In this document: positions 26,830 through 34,856 of the stretch, piece after piece | Layout: every line of letters begins with the position of its first letter | Position numbering within the stretch: the first letter of the stretch is position 1 | Assembly (NCBI GenBank): GCA_964603615.1 | Contig: CAZRVU010000009.1 | Location: 11,340-75,339 of the forward strand | Length of the DNA stretch: 64,000 nt | Source of the DNA: JAAZMI01 sp964603615 | GTDB lineage: Bacteria > Bacillota > Dethiobacteria > DTU022 > UBA8154 | Direction of reading: 5' to 3' | Translations under genes and position numbers: made by a program | The notes under the pieces: generated by a model | Database searches by the model: none | What the model saw: only the letters and a program-made list of their open reading frames with translations | What the model was told of the DNA's origin: nothing

Positions 26830-26886
26830 GTGGGTCAAAAAAGATCCTAGGTAGGTCTTTTTTTGACCCACTTTTCATAGTATAAT
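26830..26886 (+). promoter_or_regulatory. Inverted repeat and -10 box upstream of cggR, candidate operator/promoter
   Basis: Arms GTGGGTCAAAAAAGA (26830-26844) and TCTTTTTTTGACCCAC (26856-26871) form a dyad with one extra T, followed 9 bp later by TATAAT (26881-26886) and the cggR ribosome binding site AAAGGAG. CggR represses the gap operon by binding upstream of its own gene in Bacillus, but this symmetric site differs from the Bacillus direct-repeat operator. No -35 box is properly spaced. Confidence 0.5.
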
Positions 26887-26911
26887 AGCAGTGAAAGGAG
26901 AAATCTGTTGT

Positions 26912-28000
26912 ATGTCCCTAAATCTGGAAGGAGAATTTTTGAATCTGCTGGCACCGGAGTTTCCAGAAATTCTAGTGCGGCGTTACAGCCTCTTGCGTAA
27001 AGTGTATTACTCTGCGCCCATGGGCCGCCGCACCCTGGCCGCTTATTTCCAGGTAGGGGAGAGAGTGTTACGCAGGGAGATTGCTATTTTACGGGAGCAA
27101 GGCCTGCTCATTGTTGAGCCGCGGGGAATTAGTTTAACTGCCCTCGGCGAAGCGGCCGTTTTATCCATTACGCCGGACTTGAAATCATTTTTGGGTTTAA
27201 CGGTCCTCGAGGATAAGCTTTTAAAATTATTAAAAGTAAAGAGCGTTTTGGTTGTGCCGGGGAATCTGGAAAATGACGAAATTGTCTTGTTGGAGATGGG
27301 CCGTGCTGCTGCCAGGGTATTAAGGGAATGCCTGGTTGCAGATATGGTTTTGGCCATATCCGGGGGGACATCTTGTGCTGCCGTGGCCGATATGCTGCCC
27401 GAAGCTCCCGCCCCGCCAGGCATTACAGTAGTTCCAGCGAGGGGCGGGTTGGGAGGAGTTGTTGACTACCAGCCCAATACCATTGCGGCGCGGGTGGCTT
27501 TAAAATTAAAGGCCCGTTACCGCTTGTTGTACCTGCCCGATTCCTTAAGCGAGGCTACGCTGCAACTGTTGTTGCAGGAGAAAGAAATTGCAGAGGTCAT
27601 CAACTTGATCAATACGGCCCGCGTGTTGCTGCACGGCATTGGGACGGCGCAAGAGATGGCCCGGTACAGGGGAGCCACTCCGGATGAGCTGCAAAGGTTG
27701 CGCAGCCGGGGGGCTGTAGGGGAGGTTTTTGGGGTTTTTTATGACGGTCAGGGGGAGGTTGTAGAACGCATTCCCAGCCTGGGCCTCTATTTAGAGGGGC
27801 TGAGCCAAAGGGTGGAACACGCGATCGTTGTAGCCGGGGGCAAAAGGAAGGCTCAAGCAATTGTGGCCGTGGTGGGGAATCATTCACGCGATCTGCTCAT
27901 TTTGGATGAAGGTGCAGCCCGGGAGATCCTCAAATTACACGGAGAGGAGGACAACACTTTATCTTCAACGGTGGAGGGCCTTCCCTGCAAGATGCGGTAA
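26912..28000 (+). CDS. cggR: Central glycolytic genes regulator CggR
   Basis: 362 aa SorC/DeoR-type repressor that controls the downstream glycolytic genes and senses fructose-1,6-bisphosphate in Bacillus. The N-terminus carries a helix-turn-helix (GRRTLAAYFQVGERVLRREIAILREQGL, in parts), the rest a SorC sugar-binding domain (ISGGTSCAAVADML and VVPARGGLGG for phosphate binding; VVAGGKRKAQAI near the end). ATG 26912 has AAAGGAG 11 nt upstream. It stands directly before gap, the universal arrangement for this regulator. Confidence 0.94.
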   Translation: MSLNLEGEFLNLLAPEFPEILVRRYSLLRKVYYSAPMGRRTLAAYFQVGERVLRREIAILREQGLLIVEPRGISLTALGEAAVLSITPDLKSFLGLTVLEDKLLKLLKVKSVLVVPGNLENDEIVLLEMGRAAARVLRECLVADMVLAISGGTSCAAVADMLPEAPAPPGITVVPARGGLGGVVDYQPNTIAARVALKLKARYRLLYLPDSLSEATLQLLLQEKEIAEVINLINTARVLLHGIGTAQEMARYRGATPDELQRLRSRGAVGEVFGVFYDGQGEVVERIPSLGLYLEGLSQRVEHAIVVAGGKRKAQAIVAVVGNHSRDLLILDEGAAREILKLHGEEDNTLSSTVEGLPCKMR

Positions 28001-28105
28001 AAAGAATGTTTTGTGCGAACCTGTATTCTTTCGAGCAGTAGGGTAAAATATGAACATCATGTAAATATTATCTGAACGTGGTGTAAATATTAAGGAGGCA
28101 AAATA

Positions 28106-29110
28106 ATGACTGTTAAAGTTGGGATCAACGGGTTTGGCAGGGTGGCCAAATCTTGTTTGCGCGCCGTCAGGAATCTTCCGGGGTTGGAAATCGTTGCCGT
28201 AAACAGCGTGCGCGATCCAAAATTATTGGCGCACTTGCTAAAGTATGATTCCGTTTACGGCACCTTCGAGGCCAATGTGGAGGCCGAGGGGCAAACTTTA
28301 TTGATTGACGGGCAAAAAATTAAAATATTTGCGGACAGGGATCCGGCGCGTTTACCCTGGGGAGAGGTTGGCGTAGATGTCGTGCTAGAAGCGACGGGTG
28401 CTTTCAGGGACCGGGAATCTGCAGCTCTTCACCTGCAGGGGGGAGCCCGCAAAGTGATCATTACTGCGCCCGGCAAGGATGTCGATTTGACGATCGTGAT
28501 GGGCGTGAACGAAGCCGATTATCAGCCGGCTAAGCACCACGTCGTCTCCAACGCATCTTGCACCACCAATTGCTTGGCGCCGGTCGTGAAGGTTATGCAT
28601 GAAAAAGCGGTGATCCGGCGGGCCTTGATGACGACCATTCACTCTTATACGAATGATCAACGCTTGCTGGATATTACGCACACAGATTTCCGGCGGGCCC
28701 GGGCTGCGGCTGTTTCTATGATACCGACTACCACGGGGGCCGCTCGCAACGTGGGCCTTGTCATGCCGGAGCTGCAGGGAAAAATTAACGGGTTGGCGAT
28801 CCGGGTGCCGACTTTTGTAACCTCGCTGGTCGACTTGGTGGCCGAGGTGGAGAAAAACATTACGGCTGAAGAAATGAATGAAGCCTTCCAAGCTGCTGCG
28901 CAGGGTGCGATGAAAGGGTTTTTGGGCGTTACCTTTGAACCTTTGGTTTCGGTCGATTTTAAGCAGAGCAACTATTCCGCCGTGGTAGATGCTCTCTCTA
29001 CCATGGTTATCGACGATAAAATGATCAAAGTTCTTGCTTGGTATGACAACGAGTGGGGATATGCTCGCCGGACTCTGGATCTGGCTGCTTATTTAGGAGC
29101 CAGGCTTTAA
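28106..29110 (+). CDS. gap: Glyceraldehyde-3-phosphate dehydrogenase
   Basis: 334 aa, full length. NAD-binding start VGINGFGRVAKSCLRA, catalytic Cys in SNASCTTNCLAP, phosphate-binding AAAVSMIPTTTGAA and substrate region WYDNEWGYA are all present. Catalyses the NAD-linked oxidation of glyceraldehyde-3-phosphate to 1,3-bisphosphoglycerate. The usual HKDLRRARAAA stretch reads HTDFRRARAAA here. ATG 28106 follows AGGAGG. First enzyme gene of a glycolytic operon under CggR control (inferred). Confidence 0.97.
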   Translation: MTVKVGINGFGRVAKSCLRAVRNLPGLEIVAVNSVRDPKLLAHLLKYDSVYGTFEANVEAEGQTLLIDGQKIKIFADRDPARLPWGEVGVDVVLEATGAFRDRESAALHLQGGARKVIITAPGKDVDLTIVMGVNEADYQPAKHHVVSNASCTTNCLAPVVKVMHEKAVIRRALMTTIHSYTNDQRLLDITHTDFRRARAAAVSMIPTTTGAARNVGLVMPELQGKINGLAIRVPTFVTSLVDLVAEVEKNITAEEMNEAFQAAAQGAMKGFLGVTFEPLVSVDFKQSNYSAVVDALSTMVIDDKMIKVLAWYDNEWGYARRTLDLAAYLGARL

Positions 29111-29136
29111 AATATTGACGGGGGTGTACTGCAACC

Positions 29137-30348
29137 TTGTCCAAATTAACCTTGAAGGATATTGCGGTGGAAGGGAAAAGAGTGTTTGTGCGGGTTGACT
29201 TCAATGTTCCTCTCACGCCGGAGGGAGAAGTTTTGGATGATACCAAAATCCGTGCTGCGTTGCCCACCATCGAATTTTTGCGGGAACGGGGCAGCCGGGT
29301 AATTCTTGCCTCCCATCTTGGACGCCCCCAAGGGCGTGTTGTAGATGAATTGCGCATGGATCCCGTTGCCAGGCGGCTTTCCCGGCTGATGGGCCAGGCG
29401 GTGCAAAAAGTCGATGTTATCGTCGGGCAGGAGGCAGAGCACGCCGTGGAAGCTTTGGCTCCGGGGGAGGTGCTTTTGCTGGAGAACCTCAGGTTTGAGG
29501 CTGCAGAAGAAAAGAACGACCCTGCCTTTGCGGCGGCTCTCTCCCGGTTGGCGGATATTTTTGTGAACGATGCTTTCGGCACGGCCCATCGCGCCCATGC
29601 TTCCAATAGCGGGTTGGCACGCTACCTGCCGGCGGTGGCAGGGCTGTTGATGGAGAAGGAGATTGTGCATCTAACGAGATGCCGAGAAAATCCCCCTTCC
29701 CCCCTCGTAGCTGTTTTGGGCGGGAAAAAGGTTGCCGATAAAATCGGCGTGATCCGCTCCTTTTTATCCAGCGTCGACAGCATACTCCTCGGCGGGGCTA
29801 TGGCCAACACTTTTTTGCGGGCCCGGGGTTTGGCGCCCGGCGATTCATTTTTTGAAAAAGATAAGGTCGATGTGGCGGCAGATCTCCTGCGGGAAGCCGG
29901 GGACCGGGGCAAGGCAAAAATTGTTTTGCCTCTCGATGTGGTCATTGTCCAGGAATTGCGCGCCCAGAGCCCTTTTAAAATTGTGAAGGTGGATGAAATC
30001 CCCGCAGGCTGGAGTGCGGTGGATATCGGGCCGCAAACGGTGGAGCTGTTTAAGAAAACTATCGCTGCCGCGCGGATGATTCTTTGGAACGGCCCCCTGG
30101 GCGCCTACGAATTTCCTCCTTTTAACAAAGGAACGGAGATGGTTGCCCGGGCCATAGCGGAGGCCAGCGCGGAATCCATCGTTGGCGGGGGTGATATAGT
30201 TGCTGCCCTGGATCAGTTGGGCCTTTCCCGGCAAATGACCCATATCTCCACAGGAGGAGGGGCCATTTTAGAGTTTTGGGAAGGGAAAGAACTGCCGGGT
30301 TTGGCGGCTTTAGATGATAGTAACCAGACAGAAAACAAAAACCGGTAA
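29137..30348 (+). CDS. pgk: Phosphoglycerate kinase
   Basis: 403 aa cytoplasmic enzyme making ATP from 1,3-bisphosphoglycerate. Signature RVFVRVDFNVPL near the N-terminus, SHLGRPQG, AFGTAHRAHASN, GGKKVADKIGVI, WNGPLGAYE and the C-terminal GGGDIVAAL nucleotide loop. TTG 29137 is the start; GGGGGTG lies 11 nt upstream. It is 26 nt after gap and 19 nt before tpiA, so one transcript is likely. Confidence 0.97.
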   Translation: MSKLTLKDIAVEGKRVFVRVDFNVPLTPEGEVLDDTKIRAALPTIEFLRERGSRVILASHLGRPQGRVVDELRMDPVARRLSRLMGQAVQKVDVIVGQEAEHAVEALAPGEVLLLENLRFEAAEEKNDPAFAAALSRLADIFVNDAFGTAHRAHASNSGLARYLPAVAGLLMEKEIVHLTRCRENPPSPLVAVLGGKKVADKIGVIRSFLSSVDSILLGGAMANTFLRARGLAPGDSFFEKDKVDVAADLLREAGDRGKAKIVLPLDVVIVQELRAQSPFKIVKVDEIPAGWSAVDIGPQTVELFKKTIAAARMILWNGPLGAYEFPPFNKGTEMVARAIAEASAESIVGGGDIVAALDQLGLSRQMTHISTGGGAILEFWEGKELPGLAALDDSNQTENKNR

Positions 30349-30367
30349 GGATGGAGCTGACGGTGTA

Positions 30368-31141
30368 ATGCGCAAAAAAATGCTCGTGGCCAACTGGAAA
30401 ATGTATAAGACCCGGGCGGAAGCAGCAGCATTCATGCAGCATTTTCTGAAGGAAATAACGATGCAGCAGGCTGTAGAGATCGTCATCTGTGCTCCTTTTA
30501 CAGCTTTGGCAGATCTTGCAGCCTCCCTAGAAAAAGGCGGGCTGCAGCTAGGGGCACAGAACATGTACTGGCCGGATGAAGGGGCTTTCACCGGGGAGAT
30601 CTCCCCTTCGATGTTGAAGGAGGTTGGGGTAAAATATGTGTTGGTAGGCCACTCTGAAAGGCGCCGTTATTTTGGCGAGGAGGAAGCCTTAATCCATAAA
30701 AAAGTAGCGGCGGCCCTGGCTCATGGTTTGAAGCCTATCCTCTGCGTGGGCGAAAACGAGAAAGAGCGCCGGGCCGGCCAAACAGAAAAAGTTATCCGGG
30801 AGCAGTTATGGGGAGCGCTTTCCGGCTTAGAGGTTCAAGATGAGCTGGACCAAAAAATAGTTTTGGCCTATGAACCCGTTTGGGCGATCGGCACGGGAAC
30901 TCCTGCCCGCGGGGAGGACGCCGGTGCAGTTGCCGCTTTAATTCGTTCTTTGCTGCAGGAAAAAGGGTGCGGCTGGGCTGACAAAGTGCGTATTCTTTAC
31001 GGTGGCAGCGTGCAAGCAGAGAACATGGCGGATTTTACGGCACAAAGGGAGATCGACGGCGCTCTCGTCGGGGGCAGCAGTCTTGTAGCCCCTGATTTTG
31101 CTGCGCTGCTGACGGTTATGTTGGACAGGGGGGGAGCTTGA
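30368..31141 (+). CDS. tpiA: Triosephosphate isomerase
   Basis: 257 aa. NWKMYKT (catalytic Lys region), VLVGHSERR (catalytic His), AYEPVWAIGTG (catalytic Glu) and YGGSVQAEN are all present. Interconverts dihydroxyacetone phosphate and glyceraldehyde-3-phosphate. ATG 30368 gives the normal N-terminus MRKKMLVANWKMY; an in-frame ATG at 30314 lies inside pgk. One nucleotide separates its stop from the GTG of gpmI. Confidence 0.97.
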   Translation: MRKKMLVANWKMYKTRAEAAAFMQHFLKEITMQQAVEIVICAPFTALADLAASLEKGGLQLGAQNMYWPDEGAFTGEISPSMLKEVGVKYVLVGHSERRRYFGEEEALIHKKVAAALAHGLKPILCVGENEKERRAGQTEKVIREQLWGALSGLEVQDELDQKIVLAYEPVWAIGTGTPARGEDAGAVAALIRSLLQEKGCGWADKVRILYGGSVQAENMADFTAQREIDGALVGGSSLVAPDFAALLTVMLDRGGA

Positions 31142-31142
31142 G

Positions 31143-32681
31143 GTGCCAGCGGAAGAAAGCGACTTTGTAGTTTTGATCGTTATGGATGGTTGGGGACTGG
31201 CTACGGAAGGAGACAGCAATGCTATTGCGCTGGCCTCTACCCCGCAGCTCGATGCCCTTTACCGCCGGTATCCAGTGACGCAGTTGGCTTGCAGCGGCGA
31301 GGCGGTAGGGTTGCCGGCAAACCAGATGGGCAACTCCGAGGTAGGGCACCTCAACCTTGGTGCCGGGCGCATCGTCCTGCAAGATATGCTGCGCATCAAC
31401 AAAGCGATAGAAGACGGCTCTTTCTTTCAAAATGAAATCTTTAAAGAGATCCTGCAAAAAGTTAGCACTCGAAACTCGGCCCTGCATCTCATGGGCCTGC
31501 TCTCGGATGGCGGCGTGCATAGTCATCTTACGCATCTTTATGCTCTGTTGAAGCTGGCAAAGAAAGCCGGGCTTGTCAAAGTTTATGTGCAGGCCATACT
31601 AGATGGCCGGGATACCCCGCCCCAAAGTGCCGGGCAGTACCTGCAGGCACTGGAAAAAGAAATGGCTGCTCTGCAGATCGGCAAAGTGGCCAGTATTGCC
31701 GGGCGTTTCTACAGCATGGATCGCGACCGGCGCTGGCCGCGGATCGAAAAGGCCTACCGGGCTTACGTCTACGGTGAGGGCTACCGGGCCGGAGACAGCC
31801 TGACGGCGCTGGCGGAAGCTTATGCCAGGGGGGAAACGGATGAATTTGTCAAGCCGGTGGTGATCCTTAATGATTGGGGACAGCCGGTAGCTTTGATTAA
31901 CAACGATGACGGGTTGATCTTTTTCAACTTTCGTGCTGATCGCGCCCGGCAGATTACCAGGGCTTTTGTGCAGCAGGATTTTAAGGAATTTGAGCGGGGA
32001 GCCAGCCCTTCTTTTCCTTATTATGTTGGTTTTACAGAATACGAGCATAGCTTCCCCGTGCCAGCGGCTTTTCCACCGGAGTACCCGCAGGCCACTTTAG
32101 GGGAGGTGCTCTCCAAGGCAGGAAAGCGCCAGCTCAGGGTAGCCGAAACTGAAAAGTATGCTCATGTGACCTATTTTTTTAACGGGGGACGGGAAGAACC
32201 TTACCCCGGAGAGGATAGGATCCTCGTCCCTTCTCCTGCCGTTAGCACTTATGATCTGCAACCGGAAATGAGCGCCGGGGAAGTGACGGAAAAGGTTTTA
32301 CAGGCACTGGAGAAAGAACGTTACGATCTAATCGTTATTAATTATGCCAACGCAGATATGCTCGGTCATACAGGGATCTTGGGCGCGGCGATCAAGGCAG
32401 TGGAGACGGTGGACCGGGAAGTGGGCCGGGTGGTGGCAAAGGTTTTGGAAAAAGGGGGGACGGTGCTGGTGACTGCCGATCATGGCAATGCTGAAAAAAT
32501 GATGGAGAACGGCACGCCGCACACTGCACATACCAATAATGACACCCCTTTTATCCTTATTACCAAAGGGGGAGGCTATGCTCTGACCCGGCGGGGGAAA
32601 TTAGCGGATGTGGCCCCGACGATTTTGCGATTACTGGCCTTGCCCATTCCTGCTGAAATGAGTGGCAAACCCCTGTTCTAG
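31143..32681 (+). CDS. gpmI: 2,3-bisphosphoglycerate-independent phosphoglycerate mutase
   Basis: 512 aa alkaline-phosphatase-superfamily enzyme using two Mn ions. Motifs: VLIVMDGWGL, catalytic Ser in MGNSEVGHLNLGAGR, DGRDTPPQSA, FFNFRADRARQ, and the C-terminal metal ligands TADHGNAEKM and HTAHTNNDTPF. GTG 31143 follows GGGGGAG inside the end of tpiA. Fifth gene of the cggR-gap-pgk-tpiA-gpmI-eno run. Confidence 0.97.
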   Translation: MPAEESDFVVLIVMDGWGLATEGDSNAIALASTPQLDALYRRYPVTQLACSGEAVGLPANQMGNSEVGHLNLGAGRIVLQDMLRINKAIEDGSFFQNEIFKEILQKVSTRNSALHLMGLLSDGGVHSHLTHLYALLKLAKKAGLVKVYVQAILDGRDTPPQSAGQYLQALEKEMAALQIGKVASIAGRFYSMDRDRRWPRIEKAYRAYVYGEGYRAGDSLTALAEAYARGETDEFVKPVVILNDWGQPVALINNDDGLIFFNFRADRARQITRAFVQQDFKEFERGASPSFPYYVGFTEYEHSFPVPAAFPPEYPQATLGEVLSKAGKRQLRVAETEKYAHVTYFFNGGREEPYPGEDRILVPSPAVSTYDLQPEMSAGEVTEKVLQALEKERYDLIVINYANADMLGHTGILGAAIKAVETVDREVGRVVAKVLEKGGTVLVTADHGNAEKMMENGTPHTAHTNNDTPFILITKGGGYALTRRGKLADVAPTILRLLALPIPAEMSGKPLF

Positions 32682-32717
32682 GGAAGGCAACAAAGTTTGA
32701 AGAGAGGGTGATCTGTA

Positions 32718-33968
32718 ATGACGACGATTATCGAAGTGATCTATGCCCGGGAGATATTGGATTCCAGGGCAAATCCCACCGTGGAGGTCGATGTGGTTCT
32801 TAGCGGCGGGTTCATAGGGCGTGCTTCAGTTCCCTCCGGGGCTTCGACGGGTTCTTTCGAGGCTGTGGAGCTCCGGGATAAGGATAAAAAGCGTTACCTG
32901 GGCAAAGGGGTTTTGACAGCCCTGCAAAATATCCGGGACAAAATAGTACCGGCGGTTACAGGCCGGGATGCACTGGATCAAGGGGAGATAGATCGTCTTT
33001 TGATAGAAGCCGACGGGACAGAGAATAAAGGAAAATTAGGTGCGAATGCCATCCTTGGCGTTTCCCTGGCAACGGCTCGTGCTGCGGCCAATGCTTTGGG
33101 CCTGCCGCTTTACCGTTACTTAGGAGGGTTAAACGGAAATTTGCTGCCCCTGCCCATGATGAACATTTTAAATGGGGGTATGCACGCTGATAATAATGTT
33201 GATGTACAGGAATTTATGATCGTGCCGGCCTCGGCCAAAAATTTTCGTGAAGCGCTGCGCCAGGGTGCCGAAGTCTACCACCATTTAAAAAAGGTGCTCA
33301 AGGAGAGGGGCCTGAACACGGGAGTGGGCGACGAAGGCGGTTTTGCTCCTAACCTTACCTCCAATGAAGATTCTTTGCAGCTAATTATGGAGGCGATAGA
33401 ACAGGCCGGATATAAACCGGGCGAGGATATTCAACTGGCTTTGGATGTGGCGGCAACGGAACTTTATACGGGGGGTAAGTATCATTTAAGGGGCGAAGGC
33501 CTGGAGATGACCTCCGGGGGTTTGATCGAATATTACAGCAAAATGGTGGAAAAATACCCGATTATCTCTATTGAAGACGGGTTGGCAGAAGAGGATTGGG
33601 AAGGCTGGAGGGAGCTCACCTCCGCCCTTGGACACAAATTGATGTTGGTGGGTGATGATATCTTTGTCACCAATCCCCAGCGGCTAAGCCGGGGTATCAA
33701 GGAAGGCGTAGGTAACGCTATTTTGATCAAGATGAATCAAATCGGCACGGTTTCGGAGACGCTGCAGACGATTCAATTGGCGGTGAGCAAGGGGTACCGC
33801 TGTGTAATCTCACATCGTTCCGGTGAAACGGAAGATACGGCCATTGCCGATCTGGCCGTGGCTGTAAATGCCGGCTATCTTAAAACCGGTGCCCCGGCCC
33901 GTTCGGAAAGAGCAGCTAAGTACAACCGCTTGCTGCGTATTGAAGAAGGGCTGGGGATTATCGATTAG
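32718..33968 (+). CDS. eno: Enolase
   Basis: 416 aa, slightly shorter than the usual ~430. Converts 2-phosphoglycerate to phosphoenolpyruvate. Recognised by AREILDSRANPTVEVDV, SVPSGASTGSFEAVELRD, GDEGGFAPNL, SIEDGLAEEDW, the Mg-binding GDDIFVTNP and catalytic SHRSGETEDT. The Ile in GDDIFVTN replaces the more usual Leu. ATG 32718 follows AGAGGGTG. Last gene of the operon; a long hairpin follows 60 bp downstream. Confidence 0.97.
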   Translation: MTTIIEVIYAREILDSRANPTVEVDVVLSGGFIGRASVPSGASTGSFEAVELRDKDKKRYLGKGVLTALQNIRDKIVPAVTGRDALDQGEIDRLLIEADGTENKGKLGANAILGVSLATARAAANALGLPLYRYLGGLNGNLLPLPMMNILNGGMHADNNVDVQEFMIVPASAKNFREALRQGAEVYHHLKKVLKERGLNTGVGDEGGFAPNLTSNEDSLQLIMEAIEQAGYKPGEDIQLALDVAATELYTGGKYHLRGEGLEMTSGGLIEYYSKMVEKYPIISIEDGLAEEDWEGWRELTSALGHKLMLVGDDIFVTNPQRLSRGIKEGVGNAILIKMNQIGTVSETLQTIQLAVSKGYRCVISHRSGETEDTAIADLAVAVNAGYLKTGAPARSERAAKYNRLLRIEEGLGIID

Positions 33969-34030
33969 GGCATAGCTAGAACCGATGAAAGGTTATTGTT
34001 ATCATCGAAGCTTTTCTTAGATTGTTCAAA

Positions 34031-34075
34031 GATGCCGGGGCCGGCTGGCGTAAAACGCTTGTCAGCCCCGGCATC
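34031..34075 (+). terminator. GC-rich hairpin after eno, probable transcription terminator
   Basis: Arms GATGCCGGGGC and GCCCCGGCATC (34031-34041 / 34065-34075). The tail is TTGTGG rather than a T tract, so termination efficiency is uncertain. Confidence 0.5.
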
Positions 34076-34103
34076 TTGTGGTAAAATATCTGTATCATTT
34101 ATT

Positions 34104-34329
34104 GATTCTACTGCCTAAACTCTATTTGCAAGGCGTGCGCTGAAATCAGCATCCCTTCGACTGACAATTTTTCGCCCGGGCCAATTGAACGTCCTCTTCA
34201 AAAAGCCCTAAAAATGGCGTCCTGCCATTTTTGGTTTAAAATTGTGGCGTCTTCAGGGGCTGGTTTTTACAACTCCCGCCCAAGCAAATTTTGTCTTATG
34301 CAGCAGCATGTAATTTTTGCAGTGGAATC
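34104..34329 (+). repeat. MITE-like element, copy 3 (226 bp)
   Basis: Terminal repeats GATTCTACTGC and GCAGTGGAATC, flanked by TTTATT and TTTAAT (5 of 6 identical). Internal perfect hairpin AAAAATGGC / GCCATTTTT at 34210-34232. Same orientation as the copy at 1424-1660; lies between eno and secG. Confidence 0.85.
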
Positions 34330-34365
34330 TTTAATAGGTTTTTTTAAACAAAGAAGGTGGAATAA

Positions 34366-34593
34366 TTGCAGACAGCAATAATCGTGATCTATGTCATTGT
34401 TTGCCTGGCGCTGATTGCTACTGTTTTGTTGCAGTCCGGGCGAAGCGCCGGTCTTTCGGGGGCTATCGCCGGAGGGGCGCAATCCCTCTTTGGCAAGAAA
34501 AAGGGGATGGATGATCTCCTGGGAAGGATAACCACGGGGTTGGCAATTGGCTTTATGCTGTTAGCGATTGCCCTCACTGTGTTCGTGCGCTAG
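34366..34593 (+). CDS. secG: Protein translocase subunit SecG
   Basis: 75 aa, with two membrane segments (residues about 2-24 and 51-73) separated by the conserved loop GRSAGLSGAIAGGAQSLFG, the SecG hallmark. Accessory subunit of the SecYEG channel. TTG 34366 is 6-8 nt after AAGAAGGTGG. As in Bacillus it precedes rnr-smpB-ssrA, here with hppA inserted between. Confidence 0.93.
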   Translation: MQTAIIVIYVIVCLALIATVLLQSGRSAGLSGAIAGGAQSLFGKKKGMDDLLGRITTGLAIGFMLLAIALTVFVR

Positions 34594-34684
34594 CACGTTA
34601 AGGCGATTCTCCTTATCGCCTTCGTCAATCTGCAATCTTCGTCCAGTACTTCACTGTGCTTATGCGCCAGCACGTTTAGGCGAT
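34574..34684. repeat. Direct repeat with 77-bp period at the secG 3' end
   Basis: A 34-bp block spanning the secG stop (34574-34607) recurs at 34651-34684 with several mismatches. The first copy runs into a perfect 8-bp hairpin AAGGCGAT / ATCGCCTT (34600-34622) that might act as an attenuator. The rest of the 34594-34856 gap holds nothing recognisable. Confidence 0.65.
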
Positions 34685-34856
34685 CAGTGAATGTTAATGC
34701 GATTTTTAGGATAAAAAGTCTAATCGTCCCGGGAGGGGGTGTTGTTTATAACGGAAAGGGAACAATAAGAAAATAGGTAAATGTGAAAAACAGGGAATAT
34801 TGATAAATAAGGGAATATTAACAAAAGTATGAAAAGTGAAAGGGAGGAGGATAACG

